Source: Campylorhamphus procurvoides (lineage: Eukaryota > Chordata > Aves > Passeriformes > Dendrocolaptidae). Taken from it: DNA of 64,000 nucleotides. This document shows, one piece after another, positions 1 to 12,345 of this stretch. A program made the position numbers and the translations under genes. Numbering within the stretch: the stretch's first letter is position 1; every line of letters begins with the position of its first letter. The notes below the pieces were generated by a model that was not told the origin of the DNA, searched no databases, and saw only the letters and a program-made list of their open reading frames with translations. Where the stretch lies: NCBI GenBank assembly GCA_013396655.1, contig WBMV01004464.1, positions 186,001 through 250,000 of the forward strand. Reading direction: 5' to 3'.

Positions 1-1654
1 GAAGCTTTGGAAACATTTCTCAGCTTTGCCAGGAATTTATCTCCTCATCCCAGTTTATCCTGAAGATAGCGTAGGAGATGACATGTTTGTCTAGGTTATA
101 GGAACTATCCTTAGCTAATCATTCCCCTTCCTCATCCCAGCATTAAAAGAGAAAATGAGAAATAAATGCTGTCAAGTCTCAGTTATGGGTGAGTAACAGA
201 TGGGTGGTTTATCCCACCCTTCTGATGGTGCAGAGACATCCATCTGAACTCCATCAGATCTTTACCTCTGATACCATGTGAACTGAATTATGTGATTTCC
301 AGGGCCACATCAAAAGTTATTGGCAAGATCCCACACATGAATAAGTCCTCCGAGACCCAGAAGTGTTAGGAGTCTCAGGAAAGGAGAAAGGAAAAACAGG
401 TAAGAGGTTCTGCATAGTCTTCCAGACCTGCTAAGATGGGTATTGATGATCATTGGAAAGCCTGCATGGCCCAGTGCAGTCTCTGTGCAGGCATGTCTCC
501 ATTGTGTTCCCAATGCATTCCAGAGCTACCTCAGTTTCTGTCAGTGTCTGATTATCCCTCCTTTCCCTTCATAGCTAAAGGAAACATTGAAAATTCCAGC
601 ACTTATTTTGTTTATTCTTTTTTTATCCATGTCTCACTCTCAGCTGGTAAGTGCTGCACAGCCTCTGTTTTGCCATGTACAGCAGTGGTGTGTGAATAAT
701 AAATAACAATGATACGCTTTCAGCCAGAAAATAAACCCCATATGTGTCCTCAAGTATCTCTTTTCTCTTGAAGTATTCATGCAAACATTGGTTCCAGAGA
801 CTGTTATAATCCTGTTTACTTGTCAATGCTTGGAGTGAGCATGTAATTACAGTTCCACTGTAAGATACTTAACATGTAATTCAATGGCAAAGAGCTGCCA
901 CGTTGTTATAGTCTTGTAAGGTTGGATTTATGCCCTGAAACCTAAATTATTCCCAACAATTTCTGTTCAGAGGAGGATAATTTAATGCAAATATTATCAA
1001 GCACACCAAAGAGCAAATTCCACCAACACAAGAAAAAACACAAGCAAGTAATTTTTAATTTTTTTCTTTTAAGCTTTGCTTGCCACTACAGTTTTCTTGT
1101 ATCTCCACAGATAGGCAAAGGGTTTGTGTTTGAGTAGGGTGCAAAAGTGAAATGAAAACTATCAGTGGCAATCAAAGAAACCTCAGGAATCAGTTCTGTC
1201 CTTGAAGATAGACACAAAACCTCTGGGACACATCTCTTATGGTGATAACCAGTGTGCCACCTTGATGTCAGTACTGGGCTAAAAGAATAAGGAAGTCATA
1301 GGTCTGTCTGGCCTTTGCTCACTCATTCACTCTGTCTCTAGGTTCTGTTGTTAAGCTACTGCCTGTCATACCATCATCATCAACTACATTAATTGGGCCC
1401 TGCCTTCAAAATAATCCATCCTCAGCACCACACTTCGCACTCCTACGGGCCTGTTCATTCAAGACTCTCAGAGGGCTTTACATGTCCTGACTGCTCAAGC
1501 AATACAATGTGCCCAAGAATTTGGTCAGAGGCACAACAGGGGTAGCTGTGTTTGCCACAGTAAAAGTTATATGTTTGTCTATGGCCGCAGCCAAGGCTGC
1601 TCAAAGAACAGAGGGAGGACTGCAGCTCCTGGCTGCATTACTCCTCTGCATACC

Positions 1655-1720
1655 CGGTCCCATGTTTTGTTATGAGCCTCAGTTTCCCATTTGTGAAAGG
1701 AGCTTCAAAGTTTCAGCCTT
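1655..1720 (+). mobile_element. Possible MIR/CORE-SINE scrap
   Basis: The stretch contains CCTCAGTTTCCCATTTGTGA, which closely resembles the conserved segment of MIR-type SINEs (CCTCAGTTTCCYCATCTGTRA). The flanks are not clearly MIR-like, so this may be chance similarity or the last recognisable part of an ancient copy. Confidence 0.3.
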
Positions 1721-1975
1721 TCCAAGAGCAGGGTGACACCAGCTGTGGGACCCCTCAAGAGCAAGTGAGTTATCTATGGTCATGGAGACACCTGGATCTC
1801 CTTCACCACTTTCAGCAAGGTTGCCCTTCCTGAGCCATCTCCTGACTCCCCAAGCTCATTGCCAGCCCTTTCAGCACAAACATAAAGAAGGCAATTTTGC
1901 TCCAAGGCCACAGCAATGCTGAGAGTCCATGGGAGTCGTTGGAACACGGGTAGAAAGTTCCCAAAGCTCAGAGGA

Positions 1976-2003
1976 AGGAGAGGAGAGGAGAGGAGAGGAG
2001 AGG
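1976..2003. repeat. (GGAGA)n microsatellite
   Basis: About five consecutive AGGAG/GGAGA pentamers form a pure-purine run. It is flanked by a less regular purine-rich lead (GAGGAAGGAG). Such tracts are length-polymorphic in vertebrates. It also keeps the antisense frames open here, which explains the long minus-strand frame at 1780-2313. Confidence 0.9.
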
Positions 2004-5000
2004 AATGCATCCCTGGAGCACCTGGGACCCCCGGATGCTGCCAACAAGCCCAGGTGTGCGCCACACCGGTGGGGGGACCATGGTGTGAGCCAGTGATGAC
2101 AGCCCAGGGTCCCTGACACATCAGCTCTTGGGGTCTCTCAAGCATCTGTTGGAGGGCTTGAGATGTGCCGTGGGCCAAGGGGATCATTAAGCAGGTGGGC
2201 TGCTGGATGTCCTGCACGCCTGCCAGACTCAGGCAAGCTGGAAGGGGGTGTAACCCTATGGAAATCACGCAGGCATGTGGATGAATGTGAGATATCCTCA
2301 GCCATGCATGCACACGAACATGTGGGGAGAGGGAAGAGGTGAGAGGAACATGCTGGCTCAGATGCTTTTACTGAAGCACAAGCAGACTCATGACCAGCAA
2401 TGCAGAAGCCACCACCTGAGAGACTCTATATGCCCCTTGGAAAATGTCTGGCCATTTAGCTCTCCTCTTAGCAACTCTCTTATTTAGGGAGAGCTCTCTG
2501 ATGGTCCAGATTCATACAGCAGGTACATTGTGCCATCTTCTGGTTAAAGGCTGTGGACTCCCTCTTTGGGAGTCCTGCTTCCCTCCAGCACATAAGAAAA
2601 GCTTTTTTCTTATGCCTTCAAGAAGTGAGATCTTGAGATGCTGGGGCAACTCGGTTGTTGTGGTGTAACAACATTACCTGCAGAAAGGAACCACAAGCCC
2701 AAGGCAGAGTTTGTGAAGATCACGGGGACAAAGAGGAGCTGCCAAACACAACTGGTGTGCCAAGCCTGCTGTTCTTGCCTCCAGGAGAAATAACACTCCA
2801 GCATATCTCTTCAATGAGACACTAAGATACCCTTATACCCACTTGGCCAGCTGTGCAGCTATGAACCACCTGTAGGTGATGAGCAAACCCACAGGAAAAT
2901 GAAAGTACACTCAGCAGGGTCCTCAGAGATAAAACATGCTCGTCTTTCTAGTAAGGAAGATCATAAATACCCATAAATGCATGAGGACACATGTTCAGAG
3001 ACGCTGCCAATTACTCATCTGGATCATAAATATGGGGAACTGGATGTTCCTAACCCACCCTTTGCTGCAGAAAAATGAAGATACAAAACTGCGTGGGGAT
3101 ATGTGATTTTGGAAAGAGCTCTTCGTGGAGAAATACCTGGTCTGAATGTGCAAGCCTAGACTTGATGCAAAAGAATTAACTAACAAATCCTCTTGTTTTC
3201 AGATGTGCAGTTTATAATGTAAGTTTTAAAACATGGCTCCTGAGAGTAGAGCAATTTCCAGCACTGCCACATCATGCCCAGCTCTGACCTCACTTGCACC
3301 AACACAGCTTGCTTGATTTCAACAGCAGCATTTCTCCACCTACCAGGATCATTTTGCAGAAGTAGGTGTGCAGGATGATGAGTTCAAAAGGATCTAATTA
3401 GGCACATATTAGAGAGACAAATTAGAAACAAAGACTTCACTAAATACTGGTTAAGCAAACAGAGCTTCAGGGAAGATCTGTGCTAGGGATTGTCGTCAGC
3501 AGTACTAGTGTGAGCTGGATGAATCAGGGGCACAGCAGTCCCCACCAAGAAGCTGGTGTAGAATGATGTTGCCACAGGAGACAGTATGAAAGGACGAAAT
3601 AATCTCTTCCAGGAAAGGGGAATAGCCACTACATTTCAGACTCCGCAGAGCATGGGACCTGACAGACCTGTGGGTGCAAGCATAGCAATATTCAATTATT
3701 TGGCTGTGATGAGTCCTGAAAATGAGTTTACTCTCAAAATGTCTTTCTATAGTGTTCTGAAATTTCAAGTAAATCAGGATCATTCTGAAAGCAGTCTGAC
3801 CATACTGCATAAAGGTATCAACCAGTGCCAAGGTACTGCTTTGTTCTTACCTTAACTAAAGCAGAAGCAAAGAGTTTTACAAGATTTGCATTACTTCACC
3901 CTGGTCTGCCCACTTATAATCTGCCTGCACTTCCTAACATGCTGGCTATGTCCTTGCACAAGTCTGTCATCAGGAGGAGATATGGGAACATGTCCAGATT
4001 TTGAAGTAATTCAGGTCGGTGCCCTCGATGATTTGGCACATGAGCAATCAGGAGCTTGGATTGCACCATGCTGCAGCCCCATCACGCATGAGGCCTCTGT
4101 GCCTTACAGGGACAGCAGCAAAATGCTTTCGGGGGCTGAGCTCACACTTACATCAGGATCACCAACAGCAGAAGAAGGATTTTGGACCTAAAGCTGGATG
4201 CTTGGTGGGAAGAAATGAGAACTGAAGGACATAACCATCCCACAGCAAGGCATGAGCTCTGCTAGCATCTGACCACGGCTGTTATCTAGTCATCTCCCAA
4301 GAATGAGCAAGTCCCTCCCTACAGTTGCATCATTGCTTGAACACATTGGTAATAAAATATGAAGTGCTTTTGCTCCCTGCAAGCAAACCAAATATCAGTC
4401 CCCCTTATATATCAACTTTTAAACCTTGTAGCAGTTTTCTTTTGATCATCTCCATGCCTATATTTCTTAGATTGCACAGGCTAAGACTGATTCAAATATT
4501 CAGTATGGGATCTTTCAAGGCTGTGGGCTTCTGCAAACAGCAATCTGAACTTGTATTTGTTTTGTTATTTACTGCAACTTTCAAACTTTCTTTGAACTCA
4601 TTTTCCCCCCCTGGATCTCCCTACAGGTTGCTGTTCATTCATCGCTGCCACAGTTTTCCTCCTCTCCATTGCAGTCTGGCTCTGTCCTTCTCCACTTTTT
4701 GGCACCACAAGCTAAAAGTTAAATTAAGGTTTTCTGCCAGGTCCTCAGTGCTGATGAACACACCCACCCTCAGTGCATTTTAAAGGATCCTGCTACCCAT
4801 GGCCTTGTTCTGCCTTCCTAGAGGACTATCCCATTCCATCCTATCTCCATTCTCTGCTCTGATTGTGGCTGGAGTTTTTGATCCATCCCTCCCTTTGCCA
4901 TTTTGCTGTTTATCACCTGCAGAACTCCAGCTTTTCACCACAGAGGAGTTCATGCCACCAGACCCTCATCTCACACACCTTGTGAATCTCCATTCTCTAT

Positions 5001-5309
5001 TCCCTGCTCTCGACAATCCCATGGCTGGAGGACACAGCAGCCAGCTCTTGCTGGAAGCATTGCAGGCAGTCCCACAGCCCATGAATCGTCCTGGCACTCT
5101 CTGAGACCAAAAGGAGGAGAGAATTCCTAGATGACCTGGAACTGGCCTGGTCTTGAAGATATGAAATAAGAGTCACCTCCACTAGTGACCTCCTTGGCAC
5201 CCTGCTGTACCCTGGGGAGCTCACCAGCAGCAACAGCTCCCTGCTTGGGTAATATGTAGTCTGAGCAACTGTATTTTTAACACTTAGTATTTTTATCCAT
5301 TTCCTAGCA

Positions 5310-5650
5310 CAGTGCTATATCGAATACCCTGCTGAAACCCAAAAACACCACGACTGGACTAGAGTCATTGCATCTACTAAATCAGGAAGGCAATTGTACA
5401 TTTTTTGGCATGATCTGTTGTTAAAGCACCTGTGTTGTCTGCAGGCCATTGGATACTTTGCTGCCAAATGTTGTTGCACAAACTCCTTGAACAGACTGTG
5501 AAGTCTGGACACTTCCCCAAAACAGACAGCAAGCTAATAACACAGAAGATGCCAAGACCTGATTTCATGGTCTTCTTAATGACAGGTACCATATTTGTTT
5601 GCTGCCAGTCTTCAGATGTCTCTGACCTGGAGGTTCACTGACAATTTTTT
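5310..5650 (-). mobile_element. Very diverged CR1-like LINE remnant (reverse-transcriptase region)
   Basis: Read on the minus strand, the segment resembles the part of CR1 ORF2 around the first reverse-transcriptase motifs. The minus-strand frame at 5315-5512 has a DLVDAMTLVQSWCFWVSAGY run that lines up with the CR1 pattern ELVDxGxAVDVVYLDFSKAF. On the plus strand, GCTGCCAGTCTTCAGATGTC and the preceding 'catcta..aaatc' portion follow the CR1 antisense consensus in order. No open frame spans it, so it is an old, inactive fragment with poorly defined ends. An unrelated LINE of the same clade is the main alternative. Confidence 0.4.
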
Positions 5651-8600
5651 TTCTGGCTTTTCTTTTCTCACTAGGTGCCTGATCCTTTCATGTCATCCAA
5701 TTCCCATTGACACCAGACAGAATTTCGTCTGATCCAGGGCTAGAGGACACAGCCCTGTTTCTTTCAGCTCCCCTGGGTGCATTGCATCTCTTGATTTATG
5801 TGAGAAATAGTTCCTTTGCCTTGGTGGAGAAACAAAAACACCCAAGTGTGAAAAGAAAAGGCAACTGAAGACACAATGGTCATGTCGTTCCTGAAATGTT
5901 TGTCTCACTTCAGAAACAACACTCTGAACTCAGAACAAGTGATAAGTGGGGACAGAGATCAAGCCAAAATAAACCCCCTTATCTTAAAAATAATTCAGCT
6001 TCCTAGAGCCAACCTGGGTCTGATCTGTGTGAACGACAAGAGAAAGTGCGAGAAAGCTGAGATATTTCTTAAAATAATATTACTGTAGGGCCAAACAAAA
6101 TGTAAACTCTGCTCATGGGACAAAAGTTATTTGCAATTAGCACTGACATGATGCCCATTAGAGGTCAGATGGAGAGCAGACTGCTAACCCTTCTACATTT
6201 TGCATATTTAATTTACAAACATAAGCAATGATCCTGTTGGGAGATACCTTGGCTGGACATCAGACACCAAGCGGTTCTCATTGTCTGTGAACTTCCCTTT
6301 AAAAGCAACAGGACTCCTCCCAGCACATAAGGTTAGAGGCCTTTGGTATAAAACTGTGTGTTATACTTATTTCACCAACTCCACTGAGGCAAGAAGGATG
6401 ACTCCTTGTGAGTGGCACTGGTTAAGGGGCTTCATTACAAACCTTGGCCCTGGGTAAAACTTGGGTAACTTTCTCCACCAAATTTACCTTCTCTTTTAAT
6501 TGAATTAAAATTTAAAAAAATAACTCCCAAGTATATTCTTCTTGAATGGTTATAAATCCCTCTTGGACATCAAGTCAAGCCCTTAGGCACAGTAAACAAG
6601 TGTAACACAGAAAACAACAGTTTGGGCTCAATAAGGTCACTGAGTGTATGGCAGAGGAGATGTCCCACGCCATGCCTTGATCTCATTGCTTCTTAGTCCC
6701 CTGAGCCAACACCATAGATGTTGACCAGAGGGCTTTGTTTTCCCTGCACAGTGCAAACCCCTCCAGCACCAGAGACAAACACATTTGCCCCAACCCCTCT
6801 CCCCACCTGCAGCACACGGATCAGCCCTGGGCTGGGACATCCCCTCCTCCCTCCTGCCTTCCTGAGAATTGTCACTTAAGATTTGTTTTGCTTCCCTGTT
6901 GTGCAGATTTTTTTTTCCTTTATTCACAAAATATAAGAGGGAACACACATATGCATTTAGATGCTTGTACACCAGCCTGTGTGTACAGGCTACATCATTC
7001 TCTTTTAGTTAACATAACCTATAATAAAAAAAGAGGGAAGTAAGAGATGTCATGCCATGAAACCTCCAGGATCTCTGTGACTTCTGCATGTGAGAAACCA
7101 TCTGGTGGCCATCACGAATCACCATCCCTCAGCCAACCTGGCTTATGTTTTTCAGGTTAGCAACACACTGGTCCATCCCGGGGATTTTCCTAATAAATAC
7201 GTCATAAATGGAAATGTCTGGCTAGAGGTTCACACAGGTTCTGAAGCACTTTTAGGGTGACACTATCACACAATCCCAGATGTAGGCCCCCAGCTGGCCC
7301 ACCACCCTCTTCCACTGCAAGTTCACAGCAGTGTGAGCTCCAATCAAACAATGCTGTGGGTGCCCCACAACACACCTGAAGGAAATCGACTGTTTGAGAA
7401 AGGTTATTATCCATGTGGCCCTGGCAGTGGGCAAACTGACACCTCCATATGGTCAATGTAGGACTATGGATATGCACAGTGGGGTGAGAGTCCAGTGCAA
7501 GCCCACAGGAGCCAAGTCCATCACTGAGCTCAGATCAAGAAAATCTGAGGCTTTGCCAAGTATTTTGCAGAGAGGAGATCTTCTGCTGGGACACTTTCCC
7601 AGTGGGGTAAACGAGAAATGACACTTCGGGTGTTCCCACTAAAGCCCATATCCAACTGGTATGGGTGCTGGAAGAAGTCCAGCCCCATCATCAAACCATC
7701 CATGAAGGAAAGACATTAATGAAGCCAAGCATCCACTGGGAAACACTGTTTGTCCTTTTTTTGCCTTGCAGAGAATCTCTCAACACAATTTCAATCATAT
7801 GACACACTCAGCAGTAATGTGGACTGAAAAAAAAATGTTGCTCCTCAGGGGTCTGTCTGCCAAGAAAACTGAGGAATGACTCATGTCATGGCATTCAGAG
7901 CAAGGGGAGGGAAGGACCCAGAGGTGACTAATGATTAAGAAGCACAGAGATTTAATTCCAAGGGAGGACAGGACAGTCCTACACATGATGCAGGAAAATG
8001 TCTTGAAGCACATTGGGATGACAGAGCAGAGCAGTGGGTATGTGAATGGTGGAGAAGTGTATCCGTCTTCTCAGGCAGAGACAGTATTGCCATGAAGAGG
8101 CAAGTGATGCACATCTGATCCACCACAGACTGGGAGATCCAGAGGGTATGGATGGTTCAAAGCTGAACCAGATCATTAGAAAATAGACGAGGACTGTTTG
8201 GTGGCAACCTGAAGTGGGGATTGGAAGTTTCTGCTGAATTTCTTCCTAAATCACAGGAAAGACTCAGAGGGAACATTCAAGAAAGGGGCCAAGACGGTCT
8301 TTCCTCAGTCAGAGGAGGAAAATTTGTTAGAACCATGTCATATTCTCTCCACTGTGACCCATGGTATTTTTGGGAATGCACTCAATGAGCCTTTGAGAGC
8401 AGGCTGCAGAAGGGGGAGAATACATCCCCTTTGCTTCCAGAAATACATTTTACATCCATTACTTTACTCATAACAACATTTATGGAGCCCAGGTGGCCCA
8501 TCTTGCACTTCTTGCTGCTTTAACAAATCACACATAACAAAGCTGTGCCTTCTTTCCCCTCCCCTGTCCAAAGAAAGGGGTCAAGCAGGCGAGATGGAAA

Positions 8601-9302
8601 ACTGTTATAAAATCACTGGCTCCTTGTTATATCTCTGTCTCTCTGCTTTCTTACATATCTTTGTTCATAAAAGTCCCTCCCTGCTATCCATACCACCCTC
8701 CTCTAACCCAGGCTGGGCATCTCACAGGAGGGAATGGCAGGATGGGGCCAGGAAGGACCACGTCAATTTTACAGAAAATGGGCAAATTCTGTAGAAATAA
8801 TTACCAAAGAGGCACTTTCGTCTCGAAACTAATATAGAATGCACTTCTGTGCTTATGAGACACTTGATGCTGCCAAAAGGAGTGTGGAGTGGGGGAATAA
8901 TTCACCCTCCACCCCTCTGCTTGCTGCCAGCACCAAGTGTGTCCAAGTGCTAAAATGGGGAGAGCTCACCAGCCATGGGGCACTGGCTCAGACTGCAGAT
9001 CCCTTGTTGCTCGTGGGCATCAGGAAAAGGGGGCAGGTTGGCCGAGAGTCCCAGGCTGAGCAGCAGCCAAGCACAGCCCCCTCTGGGTGCAGGGCTGGTG
9101 GGCAGAGGTTGGGGCTGGCTCCTGCCATCACTAAAGCATGGATGGGGTTTGCATTTGGCAGGGGCTGGAGGGGTTTGCTGCGCCGTGGCGTCATGGCCCA
9201 GCTGCTGAGACCATGTCTGGACCCAGGCACTGATTAGAAGTTATCCCAGACGGCGCAGGGTGAGGGCAAGGGGGGAGAGTGAGTGATGGATTAACCCCAT
9301 TT

Positions 9303-9322
9303 TGAGTCACACTCTCTATAAA
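9303..9322 (+). promoter_or_regulatory. Weak promoter-like motif pair (AP-1-like site and TATA-like box)
   Basis: TGAGTCAC (9303-9310) is followed at short distance by TATAAA (9317-9322), downstream of a GC-richer stretch (8930-9280). No recognisable transcript or coding exon follows, and both motifs are expected by chance in 64 kb. This is a flag rather than an established promoter. Confidence 0.15.
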
Positions 9323-9937
9323 GAGCGGGTTACTTTCTGCTCCAACACTGAGTTACGCTAACAGGCATTGCTGAGACGGGGCCTGTGTGAGATTTATTTA
9401 TCTTGAATCCCTTTAAACATTTCAACACCCCGTGGCTGTGCACCCAGCAAGCCTGTGAAACCACATGCCTCACAGTTCCTACCCTCTCCCTGCTACTCCC
9501 TCCTGGTTGTTTCACTCCCTCCTTGCTGCAAACCAGATTGCTTGTCGAAACTAAAAACCAAGGCATAGGAGGCACGCACTTGGCTTTCCCCTGTGCCCAT
9601 CTGGTAGGGCCTGGTCCTGCCTGGGGATGGTGGGACCTCTCATTAGCACATAATCAGGGCTAAAAGACCCCATGGTCTCTTCTTTTCTTTACAGTCCAAG
9701 GCAATATGGATAGTGGGGAGCAGCACAGCATGGGTCACTTCTTTGAAATCATGTTAACTTTGGAGCGCCTCGTGCTGCATACGGGTGTGTCTTGGGAAGA
9801 GCCCCTACATCTGCAATCTATCACCCACAGACCCGGCAGAGAAACCCAGGTGATACAGCCCATTTTTTAACTTTGCCATCCTGCTGACTAATGAAACACA
9901 GTGGGGATGGTTTATGGGCTGGATGGCACAGGAGCCC

Positions 9938-9970
9938 CAGCACCCTTGTTTCCATCCAGCACCCTTGTTT
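9938..9970. repeat. Short tandem duplication, period 19
   Basis: CAGCACCCTTGTTT occurs exactly at 9938-9951 and again at 9957-9970, separated by five bases. It looks like a small local duplication, perhaps from replication slippage. Confidence 0.85.
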
Positions 9971-10394
9971 GCAGGATGCACAGAAACCACCTGGGCTCTG
10001 CCCACTTCAGGAGAGTTGCAAAAATAGAAAAGGACAGCAGTGTATGCCAAAGACTTCCCTGCAAAATTAACAGGCAAAGCACACATATTTGCCCTGCTCT
10101 TGTGGTACTGAATGAATTCTTCTTGCTGTTGGACCTGAGCTGACTATTCCAAGCTGCTCTCTATTCAAAAAAACATTTTCCCCCAACCTCCAAAAACATG
10201 ATAGTCACCACCCATCAAGGCAAGAAGCCCTTGTCAACACAGGTGGACATTTCAGGCTCCTTCCTCCCAAGCATCCTCAGTACCTTCACTGTGTGCCCGA
10301 CTCTCTTGCCACACCAGCTGATAAATTGTGTGCTTTGCTATCTTGTTGTTTCAACCATTTCAACATTCCAACACCATTTAGAACAATTTCATCC

Positions 10395-10575
10395 AAAGAT
10401 TTTAAAGTGCTTTACAACGTTTAGTTAATCAACCCACTGAAGTATTATTACATCTCTCTTACAGAAGAGAAAGCCAAGCAAAGAGGTTAAATGGCTTGCC
10501 AAACGTAATATGAGTCAGTAGCTAAGTTGAGAAAAGAACCCAGGAGTCCTGACTTTTAACCCATGGCTGTAAACC
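10395..10575 (-). mobile_element. MIR/CORE-SINE-like ancient repeat
   Basis: On the plus strand the segment reads in the order of a reverse-complemented MIR-type element: AAAGTGCTTTACAA, then a TATTATTACA stretch, then an ACAGAAGAGAAAGCCAAGCA portion, then GAGGTTAAATGGCTTGCCAA, and finally AACCCAGGAGTCCTGAC. Each block matches the corresponding conserved block of amniote MIR-like SINEs (…tttacagatggggaaactg…, …gaggttaagtgacttgccc…, …gaacccaggagtcctgac…). The copy is heavily mutated, as expected for an element older than the bird radiation. The exact subfamily cannot be told by eye. Confidence 0.65.
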
Positions 10576-11264
10576 ATTTTTCTCTATAAAATAGAAATTC
10601 AGCAAGTAGAAGGGTGGCAGCACAGCTTTTCCTTTTATTTGAGCTGCTTTACAATTAGAATGGCAAGAAAAATATTGATTCTTAATCTTGAAACTTGGTA
10701 CATTTGTTTGAAATGGACTGTGTGGACATTTTGAGGGCCTTGCTACCTTTTGAAGTTCTCACATTGTGGTCATATATGAAGAAGTTACTCTGTTAGCAGG
10801 AGTTATGGGTTTGTTGCAGAAATGACTGTTGTGTTATCTGGGAAGTCAGAACAGATCATTGAAACATCACTTCAAACAGTCTGGGAAATTTATGACATAC
10901 TCCTGCTAACTAAACGTATAAAACCCAGCAGAAGAGGTTACCGTTTGTTCTCCCATTTACCAAAGAAAGGGAAAATAAGGGAAAAAAAGGGAATATAAAA
11001 CTGAATTCTCTTTCAAAAGAGGACTCCTCTTCCTCCAGCCCAGCTCAGGATCTGCAAGAGGAACTGCTCCAAGTCTAAAGATAAACACAGCGATAGCAAG
11101 GGCATTTCCACAAGGAGGCCAAGGAATTTGAAAGAGGAAGGAGCAACTGGGACCCCAATGAGCCATTTGCCTGTATCCTGCTGTCCATAAGTTTTATAAA
11201 TTATGGAAGAAAAAATGCTGTGCATAACTGAAAGCTGCCCCCAGGCACCAATAATTTGTCTGAC

Positions 11265-11410
11265 CTGCATTTAGACGACCAATCCGCTCAGCCCTAACTA
11301 GCCTTGGCAGCCTCGCGCCGGCCGTATTTTTACATGGATGAACTGTTCCTCAACAATTTCCTCCAGTGTGCTCGCAGCACAAACAGGCTTTTCTTTGCAA
11401 GCAGGTATGT
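11265..11410 (+). other. CpG cluster followed by a splice-donor match, possible exon
   Basis: Six CpGs fall within about 60 bases (around 11275-11330, including CCTCGCGCCGGCCG at 11311-11324) in an otherwise CpG-depleted region. About 75 bases on is AGCAG|GTATGT, with the GT at 11405-11406, a strong vertebrate 5' splice-site match. An ATG at 11334 (MDELFLNNFLQ…) stays open through that donor. I do not recognise the peptide, the ATG context is weak, and no TATA or transcription evidence is available. It could be a first exon, a regulatory element, or chance. Confidence 0.2.
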
Positions 11411-12159
11411 GTGCCTTCTTTTTCCAGTTATTTCTTTTCTCACACACGTGATTCATGTGGCCACTGGAGAAGAAAAAACACCCAGCCCCCCGCTCTCTTT
11501 CCTGCTAACAGTGTTGCTGTGAGCCCTGCTGCAGTTTTACGGGACAGGGATGGAGGTTTGCTTAGGTTTGGGCTCCCTTGTTTTAGGAGGCAACAGCGTC
11601 ACCTTTTTCTTCCATTTCTCCAAGTCCTGTTTCTATCTTTCCCTAACATTTGCCTGCAGTATCATGTTTTATTGCTCAAGTAATGGTATAATCATAGTGA
11701 GACCCAGAATTTACAGTTGCAAAATAACCATTGCTTTCCAGGGTAATTCTGAGGCTGAATTGGACATCCACAAGAAATCACTGTGAAGAATGGGGGAGAG
11801 CTGGGAAAGCTGTGTCATCACCTTTCTAAATACAGGGCTCTTGCCCTATGAATATGCTCTTTGTGGCCAAACCTTTAGTTCCTTGGCTCTATGGTATTGA
11901 AGATGTGGTGAGAAAAGCAATAAGGAAAGAAAGCAGGTGACTGTCAGATATACAAATAAATCTATATATATTTGCTCTTTCTGTGAAGGAATTCATCATA
12001 TGAACCAAAAGCCCCCTGACCTCAGGGTGTAAGGGCAGGATTTAAGGCCTTGCAGGAATGTGCCCTCACTCTTTATTTAACACCAAGTAGGATTGTGCCT
12101 GTATGAATTCAACACTTCCAGTGGTTTCCCGCAGACATTTTGATGATGGATTGCTGGCA

Positions 12160-12345
12160 TCACTTGTTTTCGTTTGAAGGCAATTCATTTATCAGAGACA
12201 ATTACTCAGCTGATAAGTTCAGTGTGTTCAGCTGTTCGTGGCTACACAGCAGCTACAGGCCAATAAGTATGAGCTGCAATTAGCTTGATTAATGATTTCA
12301 GATCACTAAACTGCAGCTTTGTTTAAGATAAGGTTCTAATAAGCT
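12160..12345. promoter_or_regulatory. Candidate conserved regulatory element (TAAT-rich)
   Basis: This stretch carries CAATTAGCTTGATTAATGAT, which packs two or three homeodomain-type TAAT cores, plus GACAATTACTCAGCTGATAA and a second CAGCTG-type E-box neighbourhood. It contains no repeat signature. Dense unique AT-rich blocks of this kind are typical of developmental enhancers in gene deserts, but conservation was not tested. Confidence 0.25.

Larger units (their letters stand above)
1..5309. other. Non-coding sequence, no gene recognised
   Basis: Apart from the microsatellite near 1.98 kb and a possible MIR scrap near 1.68 kb, I see nothing identifiable. Open frames are short; the largest is a 177-codon minus-strand frame at 1780-2313 that overlaps the GGAGA repeat, shows no domain and has low-complexity serine/leucine/proline-rich composition. 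CpG is rare, as expected of methylated vertebrate DNA. Introns or exons of a large gene cannot be excluded by eye, but no exon with convincing splice sites and conserved-looking protein was found. Confidence 0.6.
5651..10394. other. Non-coding sequence, no gene recognised
   Basis: No coding region, RNA gene or transposon could be identified. The segment 8930-9280 is noticeably more GC-rich, with several CpGs. It is followed by an AP-1-like TGAGTCAC at 9303-9310 and a TATAAA at 9317-9322, which is the only promoter-like arrangement in this part. A 14-base direct duplication lies at 9938-9970. Confidence 0.6.

Noticed and set aside
1780..2313. 177-codon minus-strand frame
   Set aside because: Kept open by the GGAGA purine tract; overlaps other frames and shows no domain or splice-bounded exon.
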